Assembly: GCF_905220365.1 (NCBI RefSeq)
Contig: NC_061152.1
Location: forward strand, 2,717,001 to 2,781,000
Direction of reading: 5' to 3'
DNA: 64,000 nucleotides
Source of the DNA: Vanessa cardui
Lineage: Eukaryota; Arthropoda; Insecta; Lepidoptera; Nymphalidae
This document shows positions 1-12,100 of the stretch, piece by piece; positions within the stretch are counted from its first letter, which is position 1, and each line of letters starts with the position of its first letter. The notes under the pieces are model-generated. The model worked only from the letters and a program-made list of their open reading frames with translations, was not told where the DNA came from and searched no databases. The position numbers and the translations under genes are program-made.

Positions 1-57
1 GAGAGGAGGCCTTTAGCCCAGCAATGGGAATTTACAGGCTGTTGTTCTATATCGGTT
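1..57 (+). repeat. SINE-1, 3' end of a copy entering the window
   Basis: Contains the family's terminal text (gaggaggccttnagcccag, then ttacaggctgttgtt). The tRNA-related head lies outside the window. Confidence 0.6.
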
Positions 58-111
58 ATAACTAACTAACTCTGCCAATAAAATAAACACAAAACAGTTA
101 TATATATAAAT

Positions 112-117
112 ATTTAT
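112..117 (-). promoter_or_regulatory. Poly(A) signal of gene A
   Basis: AATAAA on the minus strand, 8 bases past the TGA stop (128-126). It supports 126-254 as the terminal exon. Confidence 0.5.
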
Positions 118-125
118 TATACACA

Positions 126-3100
126 TCATAAAGTAAAGCCATTCTCTGGCAAGTACTGCATGATTGGCAATGTGAACTGCTGTGAATCTCCAGCTTGATT
201 CCCAATCTTCATCTTCTTACAGAGGTATCTCTTGGATTTGATATTTAAATGTACCTGTAATAAACAAAAACCTTTCTTACTACATACAAAGACATGGGCG
301 CGGTCTCACGTTTCAGGCTGTTGGTTGTCATGTGTGAAACAAAAAAGTAACCCATGTCTTTTGGAGTTCATCAATGATATTCTAATAAACAGATATGTTA
401 TACCCATACTAAACAACAGAAAAAAGTGTGCCGCGCCGGGGACCGTTTATTTTACATTTCGTTACAAGTAAAAAGGATAGCTTGATAAAAACAATAAGTA
501 AAAGGGATAACTAGATGTTTTAATTACGCAAAACGTATTACTACGTAATTATGATGTATTATAACGTATTACTACGTAAAACAACTAAAGGCAAACGTCC
601 CAATTAGGACGTTTTCTAGTCTTCACTTTTTGCGCGTTAACACGTTCACTGCCACCTAAATTTTTCCTATGCTCATAGCGATGCCGCCATACATAATGCC
701 GCGAACACGCTAAGCGTGTCCCCGGCATCGCTAGATAAATTGTATGGACAAGCGTAGCGTGTCCACTGGCACAGGAACAAAAAATGATAATTTTTTTGTT
801 AAAACGGACTTTGTTAGTTAATATTTCTTGTGTTATGCAATAATTAAGGTGTTTAGAATAATGTTGTCAGTGTTTTATCCTGGAATTATGACAAAAAACC
901 GCTTTTATGGTAAGTAAACATCATAATGTAATCAGTGGTTGTAAAACTTTTTAATAAATTCCCACATATCATATTTATATTGGTGTCGAATTTGATATAT
1001 ACTTTTTATCGCGTTATGATTTAGTTCGTATTTCAATAAAAAAATTGTTCATGATATATACTGTTACCTGTTATCTACTGTTGTATCCCTGCAAAGGACG
1101 CGGGTCAGTTTGAAAGTAGCAAGGTATAATCAAATAAAATAAAATAGAACTTTCAATACAAATTAAAACAGAGTTTAAATTTCGCTTCATAAAGTGTCCA
1201 TAAAAATCCACCTTCTTTTTTTGTTTTCTCAAATACATACTTATTAATTTCTAAAATCAATTTTTATCTCACTTGTTTCGTTCACTTTCTTATTAGTTGC
1301 TAGAAATGTTCAAAGGTCATAGGATATCGATTCGGTGCACATGTCTTGATATAATAATAAAGAACAATTAAATAAGTAATAATTAATAAACAAATAATTA
1401 AAAAATAATCAAGCTTCTTGTAAGCTAAACTCGTTTTATTGTTTCATTACTTCAATTCTTGTAACACGAATTTGAAGTTGACATGAGTTTACATTTTTAA
1501 GGTAAATCAGCCTTATTTAGTGTTTAATTTTATATATTTGGTGTATGTATGTGGTAGTTAATGATTAATCGAACTAACATATAGGTACTTGTAATACATA
1601 ATCAGTATCAACATAACACAAAGTAAGACAATTTAGTATAAACTTTGTCATTAAATAGGAATGGCAGAATTACGGCTTATATAGTTTTCAACCGACTTCC
1701 AAAAGGAGGAGGTTATCAATTCGATTCAATAACTATAACTACATTATATAATCGTAAATCGACTTTTAAGTAGTCTAATATTTTTCATTTCATTTAACTT
1801 AGGAAGACTCTAAAAAATATGTTGAATACGCAATTATTTTTATTACTTTTTCGTGCATATTAATTTGTTTTAAAATAGTGTTTTGTTTGAAGTCGGTTTT
1901 TCTTTTTGTTAAAATTTTTATTTATACTACAAAGGTGTATAAATTTTTATAATAATAGATATTTGTACAAAAAAAAAAGTAACAAAGTTCCGCAAATTTG
2001 AGAAAACAATAACAAAATTAGTTCAATTTTCAACAAATTGGTAATAAGCCATAAATAAAATGTGGTTTGTTGAAAAAACAGTTTGACAATCTATGATTAT
2101 CCTTAATAAGTGAACAAGCCTAGCGTGTCGCCGGCATTACGAAAGACATTTTTTTGTAAAATAAAAAAAAAATCTTATTTTTAACGGGCCACTTAAAAAC
2201 TCAGTAGCTTATCGCTTGAAGATTGCACACAATTAGTTTGAATGAATAATTTAGCCTAGTTTTTAAGATATCACTGAAATTCTTAGAACAAGCCTAGCGT
2301 GTTCGCGGCGTGGCTATAGAAATTCGCATGAACACGCTAGGCGTGTCGCTGGCACTGAACGTGTTAATAACATATCTGTTTACTACAACATCATTGGAGT
2401 TCATATTTGTTTCACACCAAATAGGCTATTTGACTGGTTTTTAAAATCCACTTTATATTATTTAGTAGAGGTTAACGAACCCAGTAAAAGTTGTGTTTCT
2501 TATTTCTAGTACATATTTGCCGAAAAATATCACATTAAACATTCCATATTTAAATAACGCGCGAAAACGCTACTTGGACAATATGGCGCCGCAATGGGGT
2601 CGGTGACGTCACTTTGCTGTATTTTAATCTTTGGTACATATAGTAGAAAAGCAAGGTTTACAAGAAAGTGACTTCATCATAAGCCCGGAGAATCAGGAGC
2701 GTTTTGTGTCACGTGACAAACGTTTGAAAAAATGCATTTTTATTTATTGAATTTTGAATAAATTAAGTATTATTTTCAAGTTTCTTTAGAAAATAGCCAC
2801 TTTTAAACTCATAATATACACTGATTACAATAATTCACAATTTATTCTTCGCATTGTCAAATAGCCTATTTCATCAAATTCGGTTCAGCGGTTTTGACGT
2901 GAAATAGCTACAGACAGACAGAGTTACTTTCACATTTATAATATTATAATATAGATTGTACATTGAATAAATAAATACAACATAAATCCAGCCTTCAAAA
3001 TCAAAATCAAAATAAACTATATTCAAGTGGGCTTTTACAAGCACTTTTGAATCGTTATTTAACAATTAAGTGAAGCTATCACCGGTTCCGAAAGTAGATT

Positions 3101-6100
3101 CCACCGAGAAGAACCGGCAAGAAACTCAGTAGTTACTCTTTTTCAACATTCATAAAATACAAAGTCATGTTAGTTAATACAATTATTTAAATTAATATAT
3201 CCAGCTTGGAAGTCAACAGGTATTAACTCCACGCTTTTTTATCATCTACAAAATCTTGTATCGAATAATACGCCTTTTTTACCAAAGTATTTTTTACAAA
3301 CGATTTGAATTTAAAGAGTTCAATTTTAGTGACCTTATCGCTACATAGCGATTTTGTCTATTGACGCGTGATTGGTCGAGAGCTTGAATAATCTGTGACA
3401 TTCACTATGGATTTACAAAATGACGTTTGACCTTCAAAACTGTTATCGGAAATTTTGGAAGAAAAATAAAGTGTATATAAGTATTCAAGTGTAATAGTGT
3501 TTATAATTAGTAATTATAAATAGAGATAAAAGTAAAGTAACAGCCTGTAAATTTCCCACTGTTGGGATAAGGCGTCCTCTTTCATTAAGGAGAGGGGTTG
3601 GAACATATTCCACCACGCTGTTCCAATGCGGGTTGGTGGAATGCACATGTCGCAGAATTTCGATGAAATTAGACACATGCAGGTTTCCTCACGATGTTTT
3701 CCTTCACCGCCGATAAAATCTTGTATCGAATGAACACATATAGCTTAGATTCCGACCAATGACGTCACGTGAAAACAGATAATTCAGTTGATCGACCAAT
3801 CAGATCGCGTCAATTCAAGGTCAAACTTAAGTCCACTCGCTCACCTGCCGATGGTGTTTGTATAAGTTCGACTGCTGCGAAAACGTCGTTGGACAGAACT
3901 CGCACATGAACGGGCGCTCGCCCGTGTGAGTTCGGATGTGAGATTCGAGTTGGACTTTTGTCTGGTAAACAGAAAACAAATACTATTACAACATTATTTT
4001 TTTTTAAGAGTTATCACCAAGGCATGTCCCATGGGTAAAATTACACATGGTGCTTTTCGCACATCACTAAGTATTTATGGTTTGTGGTAGAATACAGGAT
4101 GAGTGATGGTAACACCAAGTTAATTTATAAATGTAATTTTTGCAATGAAAAAGTCCAGTCCAGCTTATTTAACTAGTAAGACATGTTGAACTTAAAAAAA
4201 GATCGTCTAGAAATCTGTATACAATATAGAAGCAACACATAATTGTTTATTGATTTTCAAAAATCGAATATCCGTTCGGAAATAAACAAATATACTATAT
4301 CCGAACGCGTTTCGGTATAAAAATACATTTGTATCAAAATTTCTTCCGACAAATATTTTATATTATATGTCGATACCATCACATACAAGTAGCTAACGCA
4401 CTTGTGTCATGGAAGATCAGAAGTAACGACGGCACAAACACCCAGACCCGAGACGACGTAGAAAACTAATAAACTTTTTCTACATCGAATCCGCCGGGAA
4501 TTAAACCCGGAACCTCGGAATGGCGTACCAGAAAAACCGGTGTACACACCACTTTAGCACAGAGATCATTATATATATTTTCTAAGCATAATATAATCGT
4601 CGTATCGCTACAAAAGTACACATAACACAACAACAACAACAAACTTACCGGAAATCCTTTACCACAGTGATGACACATCCGGTTATTCGGTCTCCCCTTG
4701 TGAACAGCGCGGACGTGCTGCTCCAGACCGACACGATTTTTAGACGGCTTACATGAAATAAAAAAAAATAATAAAACCTCCCCGCCGGATGCATCAATAC
4801 CTTGTAGCGTAATACTTTAAAAAAAAAGCGCGCGCTGTCATCTGTCACAGAGGCTTGGGTTAATATTTTGGCGCCAATTTCTTCGGACAGATAATATCAG
4901 AGTTTTAAAAAAAATGACGTATTCAATTGTTTTTTGTTATTAATTAGAAATAATGATTGTTATTGTTTTAATAAAATCAGATAGTTATTAGTCTACCATT
5001 TTAAAAAATCATTTTCACGGATAGTATAGTACGATACAACTCAGATGTAACTTCGGCAAATTCAATAAAACCGATTACTGCCGATTCACACAACCAACAG
5101 AAACAGCTCCCTATCGCGCCACTCGACGCTTTTCGTCGCTATAGATTCCCGCGTCAGTTCGACCCGAGACAGCGAGTGCGTGTAAAGCGACGCGTCGAAT
5201 TGACGAATATATTAGGTCACATGATATTACAAGTTATTGCGTTTGTGTAAAGATCATATTCACATGAGAAATAGATATTGATAATTTGGGATAGCGTACT
5301 CAATTCGGATGTGATCGGTTTTACGTATTATGCCGATGCTACATCTAAGGTGTGTCGCACTATACCCACCAAGGTGATACCTTGTATATAAAACGGTACC
5401 TTATAACAAATGGGGCACTGAAACGTCCGGTGGAGATGCTTCTCCTCGATGTGGTCCCTCAGCTTTGTCTTGTCAGCGAATCTCTGATTACAGTGGTCGC
5501 AGATAAATCTATAAAGGGTAAAACAATATACAGGGTTATTTGTAAAACATTAACAACCTCGCAGGGCTAGATTAAGAACATCATAAATAACAACTTTTGT
5601 TTTATGACCTTGAACAAAACTAAATATTTTTTCCAAAAAAACATTTCCAAGTTTTTGTTGCACTCTCTAACATTTCAATATCCTTCCGTGTTGCGTCATT
5701 CATATTTAATAATAATAGTAAAAACCCTCAACGTAATCACGTGACTGGCTCGCTATTGGCCAGCGGTTTTCGGAAAGCGCGTAGAAGGGTTTCGCGCCGC
5801 CCACACGCTTCGCTATACGTCTTCGTATTATCAGCAGGGTTGCCAGATTGGGCGATTTATCGCCATTTGGGCTACCTCGCCGACGAAACGGCGATATAAA
5901 AATATGAAAAATCGCTTGTCGCCCAAATGGGCTACATGAGATTTTATTTTGACGATTTTGGGCTACTTCGCTACATGCCTAATATTTTTTATTTTATCTG
6001 AAATCGTACTCAAGACAGATAAAATGAATTGAAAATATCTATTTATTTGGTTGAAAATTCTAAAAAAATGATTGGATAACATGCGTAAACAATTATTGCC

Positions 6101-9100
6101 AAAGAATTACCAAATATTTTGAGTGGCAAAATTTATAACTATTGTCAAACAGATGATCAGTCGATAAGGAAGCAAGTTACGTTTGTTACACAAAAAACAA
6201 TAAAACAGAATTTAGATATTCACGATTTCACACAAAGTTTTTTGAACAATTATTATTAACAAAATAAAAAGTTCGTTCCAAATTTTAACAAAATCCGATC
6301 GAATTCACGTCGATTTTGGGCTACTCTGCATTATCGTATGAGGCAGCGATTTTGGGCTCCTCCCCACCCTGGGTTCTGGCGACTACCAAACGCAGACGTC
6401 TGGCTACCCTGATTATCAGTTTAACTGACACAGCGACGCGCAAATGTTTGCAGGATGTAACAGATTTTGTTCCTCTCGTGGCTACGATGACGAATGTTTA
6501 TCATAGTGTGAATGTTTGTATTTTATGTTTACGTCCGGAATTAGGATTCCCGGAAATTTTTACTCTGAAGTGCCGAGCAAAAAGTGATGTTCAGTCTCAT
6601 GTTTCAATTTAAACACTTGACTAATTAATTTGCAAAAGATTATTTAGTTATTTGGTATTCGTATAACGTAGTAAAGTTAATTATTATTTTATACCTTTTC
6701 TTAAACTATGTACCTAATCTCCCGGATCCTATCTGATAATAGGATCCTCGACTCCTGATAATGAGACCGACTGTTAAGTATACTTTGAAATAAAAAAGAA
6801 TTTTCATAATCGGTCAAACCGTCTTTGAGATTCCGTAACATACCTACCTACATAAAAAAGTCCCGACAAATTAAAAACCGCAATTTTAAGTCGTTTAAAA
6901 AAAGCTATAAAGCTAAATGAAAGTTAATTACGAACAAGAAAAAAAATATTTCTCAATTTTAACAATCTAAGTTAAAATAAGGTACCTATTTAATTATTTA
7001 TGAACAAAAGACAATATGATTATTATCAATACCTAATCTTTTTTTTAGTAAAACTGCTTGTACTACTATTACTTTACTTTAATTTATCTTATTCAAGGTA
7101 AACTAATGAGTTATTTAATCGAACAATAACTAAAATCCGATAATCACAATAAATTAAAAACTTGTCAACATTTGATCTGGCCGGCCTATCCATCAAAAGC
7201 CGTAATAATATTAATCGTGACTCATTATGTAGGTACATAGGTAAACCACAACGCCTTCATACTCCTACTTATCAAAGCATAAAACTGACCGTATTAAAAT
7301 GATAAAAGGTTAAATCGTTTTGTTTAGGCACACGGCATGTTTAGATGCCTAGGTACGTAATTTACGTGTATGACTAATGTATTCAACATTTAACTATTTC
7401 TATAAAGTAATATGACACACGAATCTATTAAACATTAAAAACAGGCCATCAACTTGAAATTCCGGCTACCAGAACCAAGAATTAGAAGTGCATTTTAAAA
7501 TTTTTTTTTTGAGAAGAAAGGAGTCAGTGTTATTAATTTACATTCAACAATAGAATAAAAACAAATAAGTTTTATCAAAACAAATTATTTTTCAGTTTCA
7601 AAATAGTAGGTATCTTTTCTATCCATCTATCAGAATCTTACTGTAAAGACAAGGCTGTATGGTCTAGTATCATTGCCTATATCCAATCAAGATAAATTAA
7701 AATTAAACCCTGCAATGTGACATTTATGTATTTGTTTACATTTTTTTGCAACTTTTCGGTCTTGTTTTACGAGTTTGTTTTATGAATCATTAGTTTTAGA
7801 TTTAACAGTTTTTGCAACTTACTTTTAGTTGGACTACTATTTTGCGACATTGCTACTGACCGTTGCAAATTGAAAGTTTAGTTCTTTCCACCATAAGACA
7901 ATTAAAAGGAAATTAAATAGTAAGTATGTTTATTTCTCTGCTATGTTTTACATTTTTTAATGTAATCTTTTGTTGGGATATTTTTTAATATTAAAGTGTG
8001 GAAAATTTAATTCATTCTTTATACCTAAGTTACCTATGTAAAATTTTGCGTATTTTGTGATACAAGATTAAATGTTGTCTGTTACTTTGCACCTCTGTAC
8101 AGATGTGTACAAGACCTTGTTGATCTCCCTTAAACAATTTTAAATAAACCAATCTATTTAAAATTTTATAAATGTCATACAATTTCTATTCTCTTGACAA
8201 AAATATTGAAGAGAAAGCTCATCTTTGTGCTCAACAGCTTTCTTTATTGTTATTTCCTATGGTTGTTATTGGTATTCCTTTCTTTTAGTAAAATAAGTTT
8301 ACATTACTAATACAAAGTAAAATTAAATTCTTAGAGGAAGCATAAATTAATAATGTTATTTTTGAATTGATAAGACAAAAAAATTAACTAAATTATTAAG
8401 CATGTAATTTAACTATTTTTATTTTCTTTTAGTTTGGAATTGAATAGCAGCAGATGTATTTGCTTAGATTTAAAATGTGAAAGTAAAGTCCTCATTTAAA
8501 TAAAACTATTTTTATTTTGCATATGTAACTTTTTGGTATTGCTAATATTGCAATTAGAATTCAATCCAACGCCTCTGATGAAATGTTTGTTTTATGAATT
8601 CCACAATACATATTTCAGAATGGATTGTATTTTCTATCCAGTAAACTTCTGTTCTTTAATAAGTCTCATAATCTCTACAGGTAGACAACTTATCAAAAGT
8701 TGTATATCAACCATGCTGGCAAAGAGCTGATCAGACCAGCTGGGATTGGGTACCTCAAGCGAGCTAGACCAGGAAACTATCAAACCTTCCTGCAAATTTT
8801 CAGAGGAAAATCTCAATTGAACATCAATCATAAGAATAATAAAATTATTTTATTATACACAAAAGGCCTTGTTTTTTATTAATCTTGGTATTGTATGTCC
8901 CTATGGTATTTAGTAACTGTATTAATATGACTCAATATCTTTTATTCCTTTCTTTATCTAATTTGTTATAATAATATTTTTGTATAATAAATTAAGAACT
9001 GAAATAATTTTTTTTTAAACAAAAAACAGACCTTAATTTAATAAGCTTTAATTTTTATGCTTAATATTATTACATTCTTGTTAAATTTTACATTCAATTG

Positions 9101-12100
9101 TTTTTTTTTACAATTTATTATGAACAAACTTTATACAAAAAAACCTAAGGGCAATATTTTTATTATTCTGACTGCCTCATTTACAAAAAAAAATGCAAAT
9201 ATGAATTATACAATTAACTTAAAAAATATGATCTTAACTCTGTTAAACTGATTTCACGATGGAATTAGGATCTGGGTATAAAGATTCTTCTCAAGTTAAA
9301 AGACAAACTTAAGTTTTAGCTCATTGATTTTGTTTTAACAAATTAAAAATAAAACAAAAACATAATAAAATGATAGTATGGGTTTGGAACCACACACCAT
9401 TTAGAATTGATAGTTTTATGGAGACCAGCTAGTTTGTGAGTATCGCGTTTAGGTAATGAGAATGACTTGTCTGTTTGAACGCTTAATTGATACTGACTTG
9501 CTTGCTTTTATATTTGCTTAGGAATGTGAAACATACAATGAAATTATGTTAATGTATTGGTGAACCTATACAATGATGCTTATTTTAAATTAAATTTTAT
9601 TCTATTGTACCTCTAAGGGTTAAATCCCGGGGATGTCTGTGTGTATTCCGCACATATTGTTCTATGTAGTCACCTTCACAACCTACACATAATCCACACC
9701 TAAAAATTAATTGTTCATTCACTCTCGATAGCACTTGTGAGTTTGACTTAACCTGGTCGAAAGCCCAAGTGATTTTCTCCACTAACATTTCACGGCTTGT
9801 GATTTCACGTCCACTATACACCAATGTTTTGACGTGTCCCCATAAATAAAAATCTAATGGCGTGATATCCGGCGACCTAGCGGGCCAGGCACGAGGTCCG
9901 CCGCGCCCAATCCAACGACCAGGAAAATTGTTATTTAAAAAATTCCGGACTTCGCGAGCATTATGCGCTGGCGCTCCGTCATGTTGATAATACATAACAC
10001 GTAAATCAGCGAGGGGTATATCTTCCTCTAAATCTGGTAGTGTTTCAGTGAGGAAACGTAGGTATGTTTCTCCATTGAGTCGCTCCAAAAAGACAGGGCC
10101 TAGTAAAGTTGAATTTACAATTCCTGCCCACACATTGACGCTAAATCGGTGTTGAAAATGATGTGGTCTAGTTTTGTGTGGATTTTCATGGCACCACAAA
10201 TGCTCATTGCGAGAATTGAACAAACCGACTCTGCCAAATGTTGCTTCGTCAGTCCATAAAATAGTTGGCCTCTCGTTTAGCACCCAGTTACAAAACGCAA
10301 CTCGCGCGGGTTTATCGGGTTCGTTTAATTCTTGGACGCGAAGAAGGTGAAAGGGATATTTCCCTTCATTGTGTACAACACTCCATGCGAAGTATTGCGA
10401 TACATTAAACCGCCGGGCTGCATCGTTGGTGCTCGCTGCTGGATTGGCTTCGAAGAACTCCATGATGTCTTCTTCCTCACGAACTGTGCGCCTTGGCGGA
10501 CGACCACTATCTCTTAAAGGAGAACGGAATTGGCCGTAATCGCGTAATCGCTGTGTGGCAGCTAGCATTGTCACGCGGCTTGGAGTAGGCACATTTGGAA
10601 ATTTAATCGCATATTGACGACATGCTTCTGAAACGTTGTCATCGCATTTCGCTAAAATGCGAACCATTTCAGTATATTCGATATTGGAATATGGCATAGT
10701 GAACTTATTAACTGAAATCAACGGACTGTAAACTGAAATTAGCAATAAGAGCACGTTGCGCGGGCACATCAAAGCGTAAGACTGCGACGGCGCATCAAAG
10801 CGTTAATTACGTCAAGTCAAGCGTGTTAACTCCGCCCATTTTGTGGGTGGAGCTAAAATCAGACTATTTTAACTGTTTTTTTTTTCATTGCCGTATAGAG
10901 TTTTTAACATTAGAGAAATCAATTTTAATATTTTTAATTTTGTATGAAAGTAAAAATTAATGAGTTATGAAAAGTCATAAAACAAAAGTTGTTGTTTATG
11001 ATGTTCTCAATCTAGCCCTGCGAGGTTGTTAATGTTTTACAAATAACCCTGTATATGTCACCGTGAGATTACAAATTTCGTTAGTTTACAATCTGACGAC
11101 ATAGATTGTAAACTAACGAAATATTGTGAATAGCTTCAGGGACAGATTGTAATCTAACAGTTCAACTTCGATAGATTATAATATAGCGAAAAATAATGCG
11201 TTACATTGCAATCATATTTCACGGCTCACAATATATCGACAGTTTACAATTTGTCTCGTCAGATTGTGAACTAACGAATTTTGTAATCTCACGGAGACAT
11301 ATATACTAATACATTTTTACTTTTGTTTTCCTGCTGTTAACACATTAAACATCCAATGGCATCAGGATCAGCCAGAAACTAGAGCGATTTTAGTGTAACT
11401 TTTTAATTATAAAATACGAAAAGCCCCCATCCAATATATAGTAATTTACTAGCGACCCGCCCGGCTTCGCACGGGCAATGCTATTGCTAAATATACTACA
11501 GAATGTCTTACAACGTTCACGGCTTTTTGTCATTAGACAATACAAACCGCTATGTCCCTGCCTATTAAATCTATACATATAATAAAATTGGAGTGTCTGT
11601 TTGTAATATTAAATAGTCCTTTTTCACTCAATACATATATATGTATACACGGTACTTATACCAAAATAACATTTTTTTACAATTTTTGTCTGTCTGTCTG
11701 TCTGTTTGTTCCGGTTGATCTCTGGAACGGCTGGACCCATTTCACTGGCAGATAACTGATTTAATAAGGAGTAACTTAGGCTACAACAATATATTAATTA
11801 AAACGCGTACAAGGTCGCACACTAGGGCAAAGCTAGTATGTAATATCTTCGAAAATATTCATTTAAGTTAGATGCTGTAACCACCATATGTGACCATATA
11901 TACTAACTATGATGCTATGTCTCTTTGCCTGTAGGTGCACTGGCTCACTCACCCTTCAAACCGGAACACAACAATACTGAGTACCGTTTAGCCGTCAGTG
12001 GCGGATTTACCAATAGGTTATCTTATCTTAGTTATCTGCCTAGGGCGGCAAATTTAGCCCAAATTTGTTATTATCTTACAGAAATTAAAAAAAAAACTCA

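Larger units (their letters stand above)
5531..11051 (-). mobile_element. Tc1/mariner-type transposon, 5.5 kb, 78-bp TIRs, intact transposase
   Basis: The sequence 5531-5608 is repeated inverted at 10974-11051 with about two mismatches, starting CAGGGTTATTTGTAAAACAT. TA duplicates at 5529-5530 and 11052-11053, the usual Tc1/mariner target. The transposase ORF (10697-9597) reads from the right end. About 4 kb between the ORF and the left TIR has no clear gene but includes a 577-bp hAT-like MITE. The whole element fills most of intron 14 of gene A, and its left TIR begins 22 bp from the exon 15 acceptor. It is long for this superfamily, so later insertions or captured DNA are likely. Confidence 0.8.

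Noticed and set aside
6316..6612. 98-aa ORF on the plus strand.
   Set aside because: Starts inside the hAT-like MITE and has no protein-like pattern.
8172..8882. Possible plus-strand mini-gene inside the mariner element: a 38-codon ORF at 8172 with a hydrophobic tail, and an exon-like piece after ctctacag at 8681 followed by aataataaa.
   Set aside because: No consistent reading frame joins the pieces, no family resemblance, and AT-rich DNA gives such patterns often. Transcript evidence would be needed.
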